DNA of 64,000 nucleotides from Verpa conica. Lineage: Eukaryota; Ascomycota; Pezizomycetes; Pezizales; Morchellaceae. The translations under genes were made by a program, and so were the position numbers. Positions 12,397 to 24,000 of the stretch are shown here, piece by piece (positions within the stretch are counted from its first letter, which is position 1; the number at the start of each line of letters is the position of its first letter). The stretch covers positions 558,001-622,000 of the forward strand of contig JAUFSD010000013.1 of the NCBI GenBank assembly GCA_033030425.1, read 5' to 3'. Under the pieces are notes generated by a model. It was not told the DNA's origin. It made no database searches and worked only from the letters and a program-made list of their open reading frames with translations.

Positions 12397-13883
12397 CTAA
12401 ACCCCAGTCCCTGGAAACGCCGAGCTCCCACTCAATACCACCATCTGTTTCTCTCTACTAATATATCCCTTTACCAGCCCTTTATAAACCAGTCCGGCGA
12501 GCAAACATTCAACCTCCTCACCCTCCACTTCTACACGCCCTCCTTTATCCCCATCTACCGCTGCACATCCCATCGCAACCTGAAACGTGCGTACCGGTAT
12601 CCGCGTGTTCTTATCGCAAAACAAATACACTTTCCTAAATAGATTTCGCATTGCGATCTCACGCCCTCGCTCGAGTGTGAGGAAGATACGACGCTTCACA
12701 AATTCAGACTCCCCGTGTGCCATGGCCGCGTCGAAGGCAAGGAGATTGCCGGATTTGATTGTTGTACAGAGAGGAGAGAATAGTGTGTGAAGGCGGGGGT
12801 AGCGGGAGAGGAGGGCGGCCGTGGGAAGGATGTGAGTTGTGCAGAGTTTTGTGGGGATTAGATAGGTTAAAATTAGCCTGACGTTTATGTTAGCTACTGT
12901 ACTGAGATATGGGGTGAAGGGAATAGTACTCTTGGTTTCGCGTAGCATCGCTCTTACATAGCTCCCAAGCGGCAGCAAGGTTTTCTTCGGCTAATGGATA
13001 GTTCTCCTCGAGGAAATAGATGACCCCGACATAGTACTTGAACGTGACTATGTGTGCTTTCGGGAATGCTTTTAGTGGTGGCATATCACCAGTTGTTGCA
13101 GCAAGTGCACGGAGGATGTTTTTAGAGAGTGTAATTGCGTTGAGTTTGAAGTAGGTTTTAAAGAGGAGGTTAACAATATAATAAGTCCCCCATTTCCGAG
13201 ATTCCTCTAATGGAGCCCTATCCGTGAACATAGTTAGTAAAGCACTCCCGGGAAGGAGGTGAACGGGTGGTTACCGGTCGCTGATACAAAGTGTAAACGC
13301 GCGATTGATATGACGAGCCGCATCCTCAAGATGCTCAGGTTTACGACCCTTCCTCTTCGCCTCCTCATCCGACTTTATAGCGATTGTACGAAGGTATTTG
13401 CACGCCGTGTACATCACCGGCAGCGTCCAATGCGGCCACTGACCATTCTGGTACCCCCTCACAATAGCCCTACGCCATCATCAGCCTCAAAGAATCCCCC
13501 TCATAAAGGATCAAACGCACAGCATAGTCTCCTTTTGCCCCTCGTAAGCCCTTGCCCAAGCTCCCTCATCCTCGTCCCTCTCAAGCGTATACGCGACCTT
13601 CCATAACCCAATAAAGGCCTCAATCCACGCCGCACGGCTCTTGTCGTTTCTGATTACGGCAACACTACCGAGTTCGTACTCAACATCGCGCCGGATGTTG
13701 GCGTGATTTGTAGAGAATGCAAAGGAGGAGATGTCGGGGTTGCGAGGGGAGAAGACTTGACCGAGTTGCTCGCCGTTTTGGGTTTTGAGAGCGATGCGGA
13801 ACTGTTTACTGTGAGGGAGTTAGTTCGAGGTAAGTATGAGGAGAGGGGTAGTAGTAGGAAGATACTCACTATAGGGCTGACAT
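12397..13883 (-). CDS. csn12: Csn12/Thp1-like PCI-domain protein
   Basis: Csn12 belongs to the PCI family linked to the COP9 signalosome and to the TREX-2 (Thp1/Sac3) mRNA-export module. Five exons (13883-13870, 13808-13521, 13469-13275, 13217-12930, 12877-12397) give 421 residues. The introns are 61, 51, 57 and 52 nt with standard GT/AG ends. The first exon carries only 14 nt from ATG (MSALY). Family hallmarks in order are [105 protein letters not shown], the PCI stretch [27 protein letters not shown], and the terminal [14 protein letters not shown]...AFPGTGV. Length and end match the usual size of the family, so the gene looks intact. Confidence 0.9.
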
Positions 13884-15678
13884 GGTGGAGGTATAGAAGG
13901 GAGTGAGTGTGAGGTCACTCGGAGGTGCTCAGGAAACGCGACGGAGAAGTTGAGCTTTCCTTAGTGGGGTTGCGGCTTTACGTAAGGAAGTCTATGGGAA
14001 TGAGGCTGCTCTCAACTATATGTTAGCAGTAAAGAAAGAAGTTAGAAAAAGATAATAATTGACTCGATAACTCTACAAGGTCGTCGCTTCGACATATGCG
14101 CGCTATATACTCCTGTTAATAAGAAGATACCACTGTTCATTGCTATAAAGACACACCGTTATTATAAACCACCCTCGCACAATAGCCATCCTCATATAAT
14201 AACCGTCTTCGCTCAATAAACAATAATCACACTAAACAACAATACTCCCCACACAATGGGCTAACACAAAGTACTATTACTCAGAATTCCGGCTCCTTTT
14301 AACAATACCAAGTCCCCCTCGATATTAAAGTACTCCCCCATTAACTATGACTGATTTCAGAATTTTTTTATTTTTCTCTCTTCCCCCTTTCTTTTTTGAA
14401 TCCACTCCAACTCTCTGGATAGGTTTATACACAAGTCAAGGTGTTAATAGTCCTTCTTGCACATGAATTCTTTATAGATGGTCTAGGAAAATTAGAAGCT
14501 GTTAGCTAGCATAAATAATAGGCGAGGAGTAACTTCTCCCATTCCCCGGAATTCACTAATTCATGGCGCCATCTACCGACTGAAATTGTTAAATCACTGG
14601 ATCATGACTGTTAGTAGTTATTTTCAAGTAGCAAAAGATTCTACAAGGGGGTGGCTGTATCAAGGCCAGAGACAGATAAAGCTTTTGTGGGGGGATGTGC
14701 ATGTGTGAGGGAAGGGAGGGGCTGGTGACTGGGTAGTATGTAGTATACTGACTACTCTAAATTCTTATTCATCAAGGCTATCAGAGTATAACTACATATC
14801 TCAGTATAGTATACACCATAGATTTTGTTATTCACAGTACTGTTAAATTACCCTCTATATACACATTTCAAACGCCCTGTTTATGACTTCTAGGAATATC
14901 ACAAAAACTAGCCGGATTAAAGACCTTCCAGAATTTCTATATAGATGCTGCACTATTGTCGAGGGATTATAGAATTGAACCACCCCTGCATAATCCTCTG
15001 TGTATGAAATAGCATAAGATAGCAAATGTTATTAAATATACTAAATCAAAGGTTTCTTGTCCGGGGGCGGACAACACTGCTTAGTCAGAATAAAAACAGG
15101 TATATCACGTGATATTCTCAATAGTTCTTGGCACTCGACAGACCAAGTTCTAGTCTTCTACATTCACCTTAGCTCTAGATTATTGTCTGTTAAACACACT
15201 AATATTAATCTTGGTGATACTATATGCTACTATTGACCTAAATTGCATTATATACCATCCTAAAAAGAGAAAAAGAAAGAAAACTCCGGCATCAAAAGGT
15301 CCTTCAATAAAGAACATACTACTCTATCTTATCCAAATATTTTTTCTCTCTTATAGTTTGTATGCTCGAATGTGCCTTTTCTTTGTAAAGAACTGAGCTG
15401 TAGGCCCGGCCCTAAGCCAAGTCCCATACACAATTAACAACAAAAATAATAGAAAAATAATGGACACACCCTCCTCCCCATTACAAACGAGGAACTATTT
15501 TTTTTTTCCTTTGGAGTTATTTTTTTTGTTTATTTGTGAAGAAAAACCCCGTGTACCCGCAAATTTTTTATGTTCACAGAATTTTTAACCCCTCCACACC
15601 CCCAGGCCCACTTCCCGCTTTCCAACAGCACATCCAAGCAAAACCCCACACAAAAAAAGAGAGAAAAAAAATGAACGT
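13884..15678. other. Intergenic, nothing recognised
   Basis: This AT-rich spacer separates the Csn12 promoter and the 3' side of eL20. A few T-rich runs occur near 14360-14400 and 15500-15530. I see no coding signal. Confidence 0.5.
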
Positions 15679-16721
15679 TTAGTGGAAAGTGCTGGGCCTC
15701 TTGGAGCTGAACACCTTTTGTGCAGAGCTCTTCGGCAGGCGGTGCGGCAGCGGGAAGGCAAGGCCCTTGGTGAGGAGCTGCTTCGAATATGGACGCTTGA
15801 CATCCGCGTTCTTCAGGATCTCGACGACCTTAAGGATCTATTTATTGCAAAAAGAGCAAAGTCAGTCTACTGTGCGAGACAAGGGCTTTCGAAGGAGAGA
15901 GAGGGGGGGTTAGGAGATTCTGTAGGCGGAATCCTAGTGGGGATTGGGAAACTCACGTGGATCGACCGGAACCTGGCTCTATGCCTGGCGGCCATATCCT
16001 GGTAGAGAGCCTCGACGGCGGCGGTACGGGACAGTTCACGGTATTCCTTGTACATGTTGTGGGTACCGCTGCGAGAGTCATAACGGATCCAGATACCAAA
16101 GTTCTTAACCTTCATGGGTCGCTTCTCGTGGATCTATAATTCCCCCCAAAACACAATCAATATCATTTCCACTCTTTCCTTCCAAATTCTAAATAGAATG
16201 TTTATAGGCGTACCTCGTTCAGAGACACGATCTCACCGTTGGTCTTCTTAACCTTCCTGAGCTTCTTAAGGAAGTACCAGAAACGGGACTTGGCAACAAC
16301 CTGGTTCGGGGCGAATAAACGCATACGGTAGAGCTTAGGTGTCTGGTCGGCTTCCGACGGGAGCTTGCGCCCGATGACTTGGTATTCTTGAAGGCGACCT
16401 GTTGGGGAAGAAAGCTTATTGTCAGCGATTGGTTTTTTTCTTTTCTTTTCTTTTCCCTTTAAAGGTTGGCGGTCTTCGGATCATTGGTCTTGTTGGAGAT
16501 GGAGATGGAGATGAAGATTCCACAGCAGCAGAGAAACACCGGTCCTGCAAAAACCAACCCCCCTGGTCACCATATCTCTTCCTTTCTCTGCTGCTTCCAT
16601 AGCTCTAGCTTCACCAATCCGCTCCATCTTCCATCTCAATCTCCAATCCACCGTTGCGTCTATCCACCGTAGGGAGAAGGGGAAAAAAACGAAGGAATCT
16701 TTCACGGAGTAACATACCCAT
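15679..16721 (-). CDS. rpl20: 60S ribosomal protein eL20 (L18a family)
   Basis: This is a structural protein of the large ribosomal subunit. Four exons (16721-16718, 16398-16214, 16133-15957, 15837-15679) give 174 residues, the usual length. The coding part of exon 1 is only ATGG, followed by a 319-nt intron with GTATGT donor. Other introns are 80 and 119 nt. Recognisable stretches are [90 protein letters not shown] and the end [11 protein letters not shown]...KRPSTFH. The start was chosen because ATG-G completes the Gly codon of the typical MGRLQEYQV beginning. A long first intron directly after the start codon is common in fungal ribosomal protein genes. I checked the intron for an obvious box C/D snoRNA and found none. 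Confidence 0.95.
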
Positions 16722-17034
16722 TCTATATAGTCTTATATTAGCACACCGTAACAATTAAAAAAAATATTTAAAGAGCGTGATCAAGAGAAACTCACGTTGC
16801 TATTGTCGTGGGGGTGGTCGTGGTTGTCGTCTGTTGTTGAGGTTGGTTTGGTGGGTTGCTGGTCGTCACTTTTCCTTCGGGCGATTCCCACACACAGAAT
16901 CAACCGGCGCGTGTTGGTGGGTGATGGAATTGTGTGATGTGGTGGGACTGCTGGCGAGGTAGGGCTGCAGCCCTGTGGCTTGCAGGGTAACTCTATCATG
17001 ACAACAGCGGCAGGGGTTAATAACGACAATGGTG
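16722..17034. other. Upstream region of eL20, no gene recognised
   Basis: It holds the presumed eL20 promoter. The open frames on either strand here are low-complexity (Gly/Val- and Pro/Thr-rich) and unsupported. Confidence 0.45.
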
Positions 17035-17580
17035 TTTGTGGTCTTAAGTTGGGGGTTTTATTAATTCTTTTGAATATTAAGATAACTGTAGTTTACATAG
17101 TTAGTAGCAAGTGTAGCCCTGAAAAAAGAGATAGAAACTTGGTTGCTTTAGAACCTATCTACTAGCTAAATAACCATTTTTCATAGGTTGTCGCTACCAT
17201 TAGTGGGTATCGACATCATCACTTCACATAGTAATATCATTGGTGGAGAGTCTAGCTAGTTACTACAAAGCATTTACCTGGTCGCAGTATTAAACTCCTA
17301 TGACTGTAAATATTAGACTGGATATAATTACTTTAGCTAGGGTTAGGACTAGCAGCAACCCAAAATGTGGGAGAGATTGAATCAGGTCGTCCGTGGGCTA
17401 GTACTCACTTACTTCCACTATAAATAGTAGCCTAGGAATGAGAAATCTATTCCTAAATTCTTTAAACCGAGAATTACACCCTTCCTGTGATGGATTCCCA
17501 ACTGGTTCCAAAAATATTAGTTGGGCTTCAACCACACTAGCATGCTCGGGAGCTAAATATTTCTATAACGTATGGCTGTG
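17035..17580 (+). repeat. Diverged direct repeat, copy A
   Basis: This stretch aligns with 20005-20703. Shared blocks include GCAAGTGTAGCCCT against ATCAAGTGTAGCCCT, CACCTATCTACTA-type text, TTCCAAAAATATTAG against TTCCAAAAATATCAG, and TATTTCTATAACGTATGG against CACTTCTATAGTTTATGG. Similarity is moderate with many indels. It does not resemble a known mobile element, so it may be a duplicated promoter region. Confidence 0.6.
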
Positions 17581-17814
17581 AAAGAGTTGAGAACACCCCA
17601 GAAAACCATTCCCAGAAACCATTGACTCCCCCCCTCTCACACTTCAAGGTGACCACTCTCCAAAAACCCTCCCCTCCTCTCTTTGATGATCGCCTATTTG
17701 CCCTCTCTACCACCTCGCATCGTCTCAAGTATCCTCGCCCCCTCAAGCACTCCTCCAGTCAACAAAAACGTCTAAAACTCCTCGACTTCTTAGCATTACC
17801 AATGGTCATTGAGA

Positions 17815-18480
17815 ATAATGGAGATGCGGCAGCTACAACTTTCATCCGCACTACTGGTTCCATTACGATTCTATTCTCCAAGAGTTGCCCGTGCACTGTT
17901 CTAGAGTTATCATATATTCAGAGCCTCCAAGAAACCATTACGTCGACAACCGAGAGCCCAGTTTCATGAAAGACACCCGTACACGCGCTCTATCTCTCGT
18001 CATAGACAGTTGCTCACATAAGATTAAGGCTTGGTTGAAAAAAGCTCGTTAATCAGCTTAAATCAATCACAATTATTTCCATAGTCAAGCCTTCCCCTCC
18101 TGATATCCCGACCCGCCTTTGGAACCACCTCCAGATTACAGGGTTCCCGTCCCCATCCGACATTCCTCTCGCAAATTCCATCGCCAATTGGCTAGAGTTT
18201 GTCCTAAAAGCACATACTAGAGCGCTGGCTGGCGCCCTTGTAAGTACTACTCTCTTTACTGCATACTAAATTAGCCACACGAGAGGTGCAGAATCAATAA
18301 TTGAGTACGCTATATTGCTGCGTAGATTATGAAAACTTGGCGACTATTATGCCACTTCTCGCTGCGTTGTGGGGGGTTATAATGAACTGGAACCACACCT
18401 TACCATCGTTGTCCGCGAAGTAAGACCTCTCTCTTTTTCTCCTCTCTCAATCAAAATTGCTGATTCAATAGGTTTCATCT
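17815..18480 (+). pseudogene. Degenerate coding remnant, unrecognised
   Basis: Three coding-like segments follow each other on the plus strand. The first (about 17820-18050) reads through HYDSILQELPVHCSRVIIYS and ends SHKIKAWLKKAR. A second (about 18091-18240) contains PDIPTRLWNHLQITGFPSPS and IANWLEFVLKAHTRALAGAL, followed by a good donor GTAAGT. A third (about 18335-18420) contains GDYYATSRCVVGGYNELEPH. Linking them needs a 37-nt intron and at least one frameshift, so I read this as a decayed gene. I do not recognise the family. Confidence 0.35.
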
Positions 18481-18900
18481 AGTCTCGTACCCAGTCCCAT
18501 TATTTGCTGCGCAGCACCGTAAGGTCTGGTATGCTTCCCCTCCGGGCTTGCCTAATTCCTTTTCCCGGTATTTTCGGGCATATTATGATTTGGAGGCTCT
18601 CGGAGAAATTCTGGTACTCCTTGTAAGCACTCCGGGGCCTAATCCTTCTGAATTTGCTATATATTACTATAGGTCCTAGTATGCTTACTCCCCGAGCTTT
18701 GGCTGGTTCTTTTTCGGGAATATTATCTTTCTCCGAGCCTTGTGGTAAGCTCAAAAAGTGCCCTCGAGCTCTCTAGGGACCCCGAACGCTGTGGAGACTT
18801 TCGCAGGTGGTTCCGAGGCGTCTCGGAACTTTACTGCTCCAGACCCTCGGTGCTGCGCAGCAAATATATGGGGCTGGATACGAGACTAGGTTGCACCCCT
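18477..18900. repeat. Inverted repeat pair with TTTGCTGCGCAGCACCG core
   Basis: TAGTCTCGTACCCAGTCCCA...TTTGCTGCGCAGCACCG at 18488-18522 returns in reverse complement near 18838-18890 (TAGTCTCGTATCCAGCCCCA...TTTGCTGCGCAGCACCG). The spacer holds two diverged copies of a TATGCTTxCCC...GGGCxTxGCCT unit. The origin is unknown. Confidence 0.5.
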
Positions 18901-19104
18901 GCCACCAGAGAGTAAAACCCTCAAATATGACTTTCTTGGCACAGTCAACGCATAGGTATTTCACAGAAGCCATCACGCCCTCACCTACGAGAGTCTCCTT
19001 CCAGGTTACCCAAGCCTCACACCCTCGTCGCTATCCCTCTCCTCGGATGAGAGTGTTTTATCACGGCGCTTGGGGAGTCTTACACCGGTGCTATATATTT
19101 TTCT

Positions 19105-19289
19105 AGGTGCCAAGGGAAGGTAAACGCCGGTTGAAAGTCGAGTTGTTTCTGGGCCATGAACTAGATATCGTGCTGACTCGAGTTTCGAGAGACATTCAGA
19201 TTCCTACCCAAGGGTGTGTGCTGAGAATGAGAATAAAATATGGAAGGAGGTTAAATTGGACAGGCTCCCAGAAGGGGTTTGGAGAGTGA
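19105..19289 (+). pseudogene. Possible terminal exon of the same unrecognised remnant
   Basis: After a TTTTTCTAG acceptor-like sequence the frame reads VPREGKRRLKVELFLGHELD, then IVLTRVSRDIQIPTQGCVLR and a stop at 19287-19289. The text is protein-like but I cannot assign it. It may belong to the remnant upstream. No intact start is visible. Confidence 0.25.
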
Positions 19290-20004
19290 CAAGATGATTT
19301 ATGTATATTGTGTTACGTAGGATGGTATATTCGTGGCTTTTTTTTGGCAATGGTTAATTTTTATTATTTCTCTTTCTTTTTTTCTTTTTGTGTTTTTTTA
19401 TATCGATCGCTCTATGAAGTGATAAACACATTTAACTAGCTATATACAATATATCATCACCGATCACTCGATCACATGAAAGCAGTCATTTTAGTGAATG
19501 AATGAATTAATCATAAGTACGTAAATGAAGCAGTCATTTTAGTTAATATAGATGTATAATTTGAGTGAATGAATGAATTAATTATAAATACAGATGTGTA
19601 ATTCTACAATTAGCATAGTTCTGACTAATCCGACTCCAATGCCCTTTCTCCGATCCTCCGATCTCCAGGGTTGTCTTTATCGCCAACGAGTGCGCCACGA
19701 CATTTTGGGAGCCTTCGCTTAATTGTAGAGGGGGACAATTGGACATCAAAATGTAGGTGAAGTTCACTGTGGAAAATATCACGGCTATGTCTAGCAGCAA
19801 TAACCAGGTTCCGCTCATCCATTTTAGAGGAGGTTTGGGTTCTACCGGGTCTTTTTAGGGCAGAGGTGCTACTTATTTTGACCTAACCCTGCTAGGTAGA
19901 TGTGAGGGTTGATTTTGGTGGGATGAGGCTATGATATTATATAAACTCAAACTATACATTGACATATCGTTGAAGACGGTGATTATAGTTTGAGTTTGGG
20001 TACC
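19290..20004. other. Intergenic spacer with short tandem similarity
   Basis: A short imperfect tandem repeat (GCAGTCATTTTAGT...GAATGAATGAATTAAT) lies at 19481-19580. There is no gene signal otherwise. Confidence 0.45.
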
Positions 20005-20703
20005 TACGTTTGTAGTCTTAATTAATTCAGGGGTTTGATTAATTCTCTCAAGTTCTGAAATAACTGTAATTTGGATATGTAAATATATAGTGTGCATCAA
20101 GTGTAGCCCTAGAACAATAGATAGCTCTATTTCCTTAGCACCTATCTACTATGTAACTCAAAAACTAGCCCAGTAGTCTTTTATCTACATTATTGCTACA
20201 TTAGTAGTGAGTACGTACAAACTTGATAGCTTCATAGCGTGATATATCATTGGCAAGCGACAATTAAACACAATAACTCTACTTCTATGTATTTAAGCTA
20301 GACCCAAATAATATATATTACCTCCATAAGAGGCGGGGGTGGGGGTGAGAAGCTACATGTATATAGGTATAAAATTTCTACGCAGACGCACTATTATCAG
20401 ATCCTCAGGGTAGTAAAAATCTAACTAAATATAATTATTCTAGCTACAACTATCTAGGAACACCCAAGAAGATGAGAGAATTAAATTGAAGTAGGTCCTG
20501 GCTAGTATCCGTATATATTTTCTCACTTTTACTAATTAAGCCCGAGAGTGAAGTACCTAGCTACCCCTAAATTCTTTTTAAGTCAGAAACTGTAGGATTC
20601 CCCTTCTACATGGGTTTTCAACTGTTTCCAAAAATATCAGCTGGGGTTCAACCTTAGTATCATAACTCGGACACTAAACACTTCTATAGTTTATGGTTAT
20701 GAT
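20005..20703 (+). repeat. Diverged direct repeat, copy B
   Basis: This is the partner of 17035-17580, in the same orientation, about 2.97 kb away. Similarity weakly continues beyond the boundary (CTCCCTCAACACTCCTTC at 20881 against a related CTCAAGCACTCCTCCAG near 17742), which suggests a segmental duplication. Confidence 0.6.
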
Positions 20704-21004
20704 CAATAAGTTGCAACTTATTACTACCATATTATCCCTCCTAAGGTATAAATAAAACTCATTGAGAAACTTTGCCTTAAATAATCCTTACAAAAGAAAT
20801 AGAAAAAAAACACGTTTCTTGTAAAATTTACCCCCGCCAATTCTCCGAATTACATCACCCTATTCACAAACCCCACTTGCTCCCTCAACACTCCTTCAAA
20901 GAAAAACTTCAAAAAACTCCCAGCCTCCCCTAAGTTTACGGTCGATTTCTTCAACTTATAGTTAGTAATGAATGCCCCTTATTGATTCATTGGAATTTGG
21001 AGTC

Positions 21005-24000
21005 TCACCATCTCCTTATTTTCTCTGCCTCACCATCCCAGACTAGAGGTCCTAATTCTCGGGCTCCTGAAAGACGCAATAACTGTACCAAATCCCGATT
21101 GTTGTGCCAAGCTGCTATTTTGAGTAGTGTTCGGCCCGAGCGGTCCGGCTTTGTATTGACATCGGCTCCTCCCTCTAAAAGGAGCCGAGTTACACCCAAA
21201 TGACTGCCCCTGACTGCTTCCTGAAGTGCTGTTTCCCCGTATACCCCAATCAGTCCTACATTGGCATTGGTTCTTCCTGCATTGACATTGGCCCCTTGAT
21301 CTAAGAGTAGTTGAACCACTTCTAAGTGACCACCTTTAGCTGCTGCCTGGAGTGCTGTTCGCCCGCTATAACCAATATTGGTATTGGCCCTCTGGTCTAA
21401 GGATAGTTGAAATATATCAAAAAAAACGCCTATGCCTGCTTCATAGTTTTCTATTACTTCATGGAGTACTGTTCGCCAGTTATAATTTGTATTGGTATTG
21501 GCTCTTCGATCAAAGAGTAGTTGAACCACATCTAAATTGCCGCCTTCGGCTGCTGCCCGGAGTGCTGTTCGCCTATAAAATCCTGCTGGTTCTGCATTGA
21601 CATTGGCCCCTTTATCTAAGAGTAGCTTTACCACATCAAAATGACCGCCTCTGGCTGCTCCCTGAAGTGCTACTCGCATGTCCTTGGCTTCTCGACCTAA
21701 CCGTAGTCGGACAACATCTAAGTGATCTCCGGTTGCTGCCTGGATTGCCGTTTGCCAACTACTAGCATTGGCCATTCGATTAATGAATACTTGAAGCATA
21801 AAAAGACAACTACCACCTATGGCTACCTGGAGTACTGTTTGCCAGTTATAATTTGTACTAGCATTGGACCTTTGATCCAAGAGTAGTTGAACCACATCCA
21901 AATGACCACCTCTGGCTGCTGCCCGTAGTGCTGTTCGCCCGTAATTTATTGCTGTTTCTGTATTGTCATTGGCCTCTCGACCTAAGAGTAGTTGAACCAC
22001 ATCAAAATGACCACCTCCGGCGGCTGCATCGAGTGCTGTTTGCCTGTTATCATGTATATTGAGATTGGCCCCTCGATCCAACAGTAGTTGAACCACATCA
22101 AAATAACCACCTTTGGCCGCTGCCTGGAGTGCTGTTCGCCCGCTATAACGAATATTGGTATTGATTATTTTATTCAAGAGTAGTTGAACGATATAAAAAG
22201 AGAAGTCTGTGACTAATCTCTGGGGTTCTAGTTGTCTGTAATTTTCTACTAGTTCTGGATTGACATTGGCCCCTCGATCTAAGAGTAGTCGAACCACATC
22301 AAAATGGCCGCCTCTAGCCGCTGCATAGAGTGCTGTCAACCCTTCAGTATGTGTATTGACACTGGCACCTCGATCCAAGAGTAGTTGAACTACATTTAAA
22401 TGACCGCCCTCAGCTGCTGCCTGGAGTGCTGTTCGCCTGCCATAAATTAGATTGACATTGGCTCCTCGATCCAAGAGTAGTTGAACCACATTCAAATAAC
22501 CGCCTTCGGCCGCTACCTGGAGTGCTGTTCCCCCGCGATAATTTCTATTGATATTGGTAATTCGATATAGTGATAGTTGAATTATGTTAGGGTAGTCACC
22601 TTCGGCTACTGCCTGGGGTGCTGTTGACCAGTTATAATTTTTATCGATATTGGCCCCTCGATCCAAAAGTAGTTGAACCACATCCAAATGACCGCCTTCA
22701 GCCGCTGCCTGGAGTGCTGTTCGTCCATCATTTTTCCCCGGTGATGCATTGACATTGGCCTTTTGTTCTAAGAGTAGCTTTACCACACCAAAATGACCAC
22801 CTTCGGCTGCTGCCTGTAGTGCTGTCCGCCCGTGATTTTCTGCTGGTTTTGCATTGACATCGGCCTTTTGGTCTAAGAGTAGCTTTACCACATCAAAATG
22901 ACCGCCTCTGGCCGCTGCCTGTAGTGCTGTTCGCCCATAATCTTCCGCCGGCCCTGTATTGACATTGGCCTTTTGACCTATGAGTAGCTTTACTACATCC
23001 AAATGACCACCCCGGGCCGCTGCCTGGAGCGCTGTCCCCCTGTCCCTCCGCAAAAACACCTGCGTACCAATCTTTACCTCATAAATACCACTCGCCAGTG
23101 CGTTGATATCAGCCCCACTATCTAGAATCAACTCAACTACATTAAAATACCCGCTACCAGCCGCCACCTGTAATTTATTGCTGAAATGAATATCCGAAGA
23201 AATAAGCAATTTCTGTACTGAACTAAACCCCCTAGAAAGAAGTTCGCAAACAACCCCCTCTGCATTGATTTCTTCAAATCTTAGGCTCTTGGTAGCCCCG
23301 AAAACATAGAGATGAGTGGCAAATATGTCGATTAGAATATCGTTAGAACTACTAGCTGCTTTTTTGAATGAATTTTCTAAGGCGTGTAACTCGGCCGTCG
23401 TGAACATACGGTCGGTACCAACGCTTAGAATTAAATCCACAACGGAGTCGTAGCCAACATCCACAGCTGCATTAAGGAGCTCCGGTATTATTTCAGAGCG
23501 ATTATCAGGGGTTGTTGAGAGGAATTCATGAAGCATGCAGAGTTCGCCAGATACTACAGCAGGGTATGGGATGGTGGTCTTGCCATTCTGTAGAGTCAGA
23601 CTAGGGCTGATACCTGGGATGTCGACTAACTTATTTGTGTAGGCTTCTCTCCACAATTTAGACATTTCGGACGATTCCGTGAGTACCGGGGCAGCTTGGC
23701 GGAATAGTCGCATCAACATTAATTTGAGATGGGTTGGAATAGTTACTTTGGGGCCAGCTACTAATTTTTGAAGCTCTTCGATCAAAAATCGTGCTGCAGA
23801 TTCCCAATCTGGTTTTTCGCGCCGGAGATACTGGATAATCTGTGCCTTGAAGATATAGAAAAGAAATTCCTCTATATCAGGGGATTTCTTAAGCGTAGGG
23901 TTGTCTCGAAATCGCTTGTAGATATCTGGAATTGCAAGCCTTGGTTCCGGTAACTTCCAATGGGAGGCCAATGGACCGATAATGCCTATTATAAGTCAGT

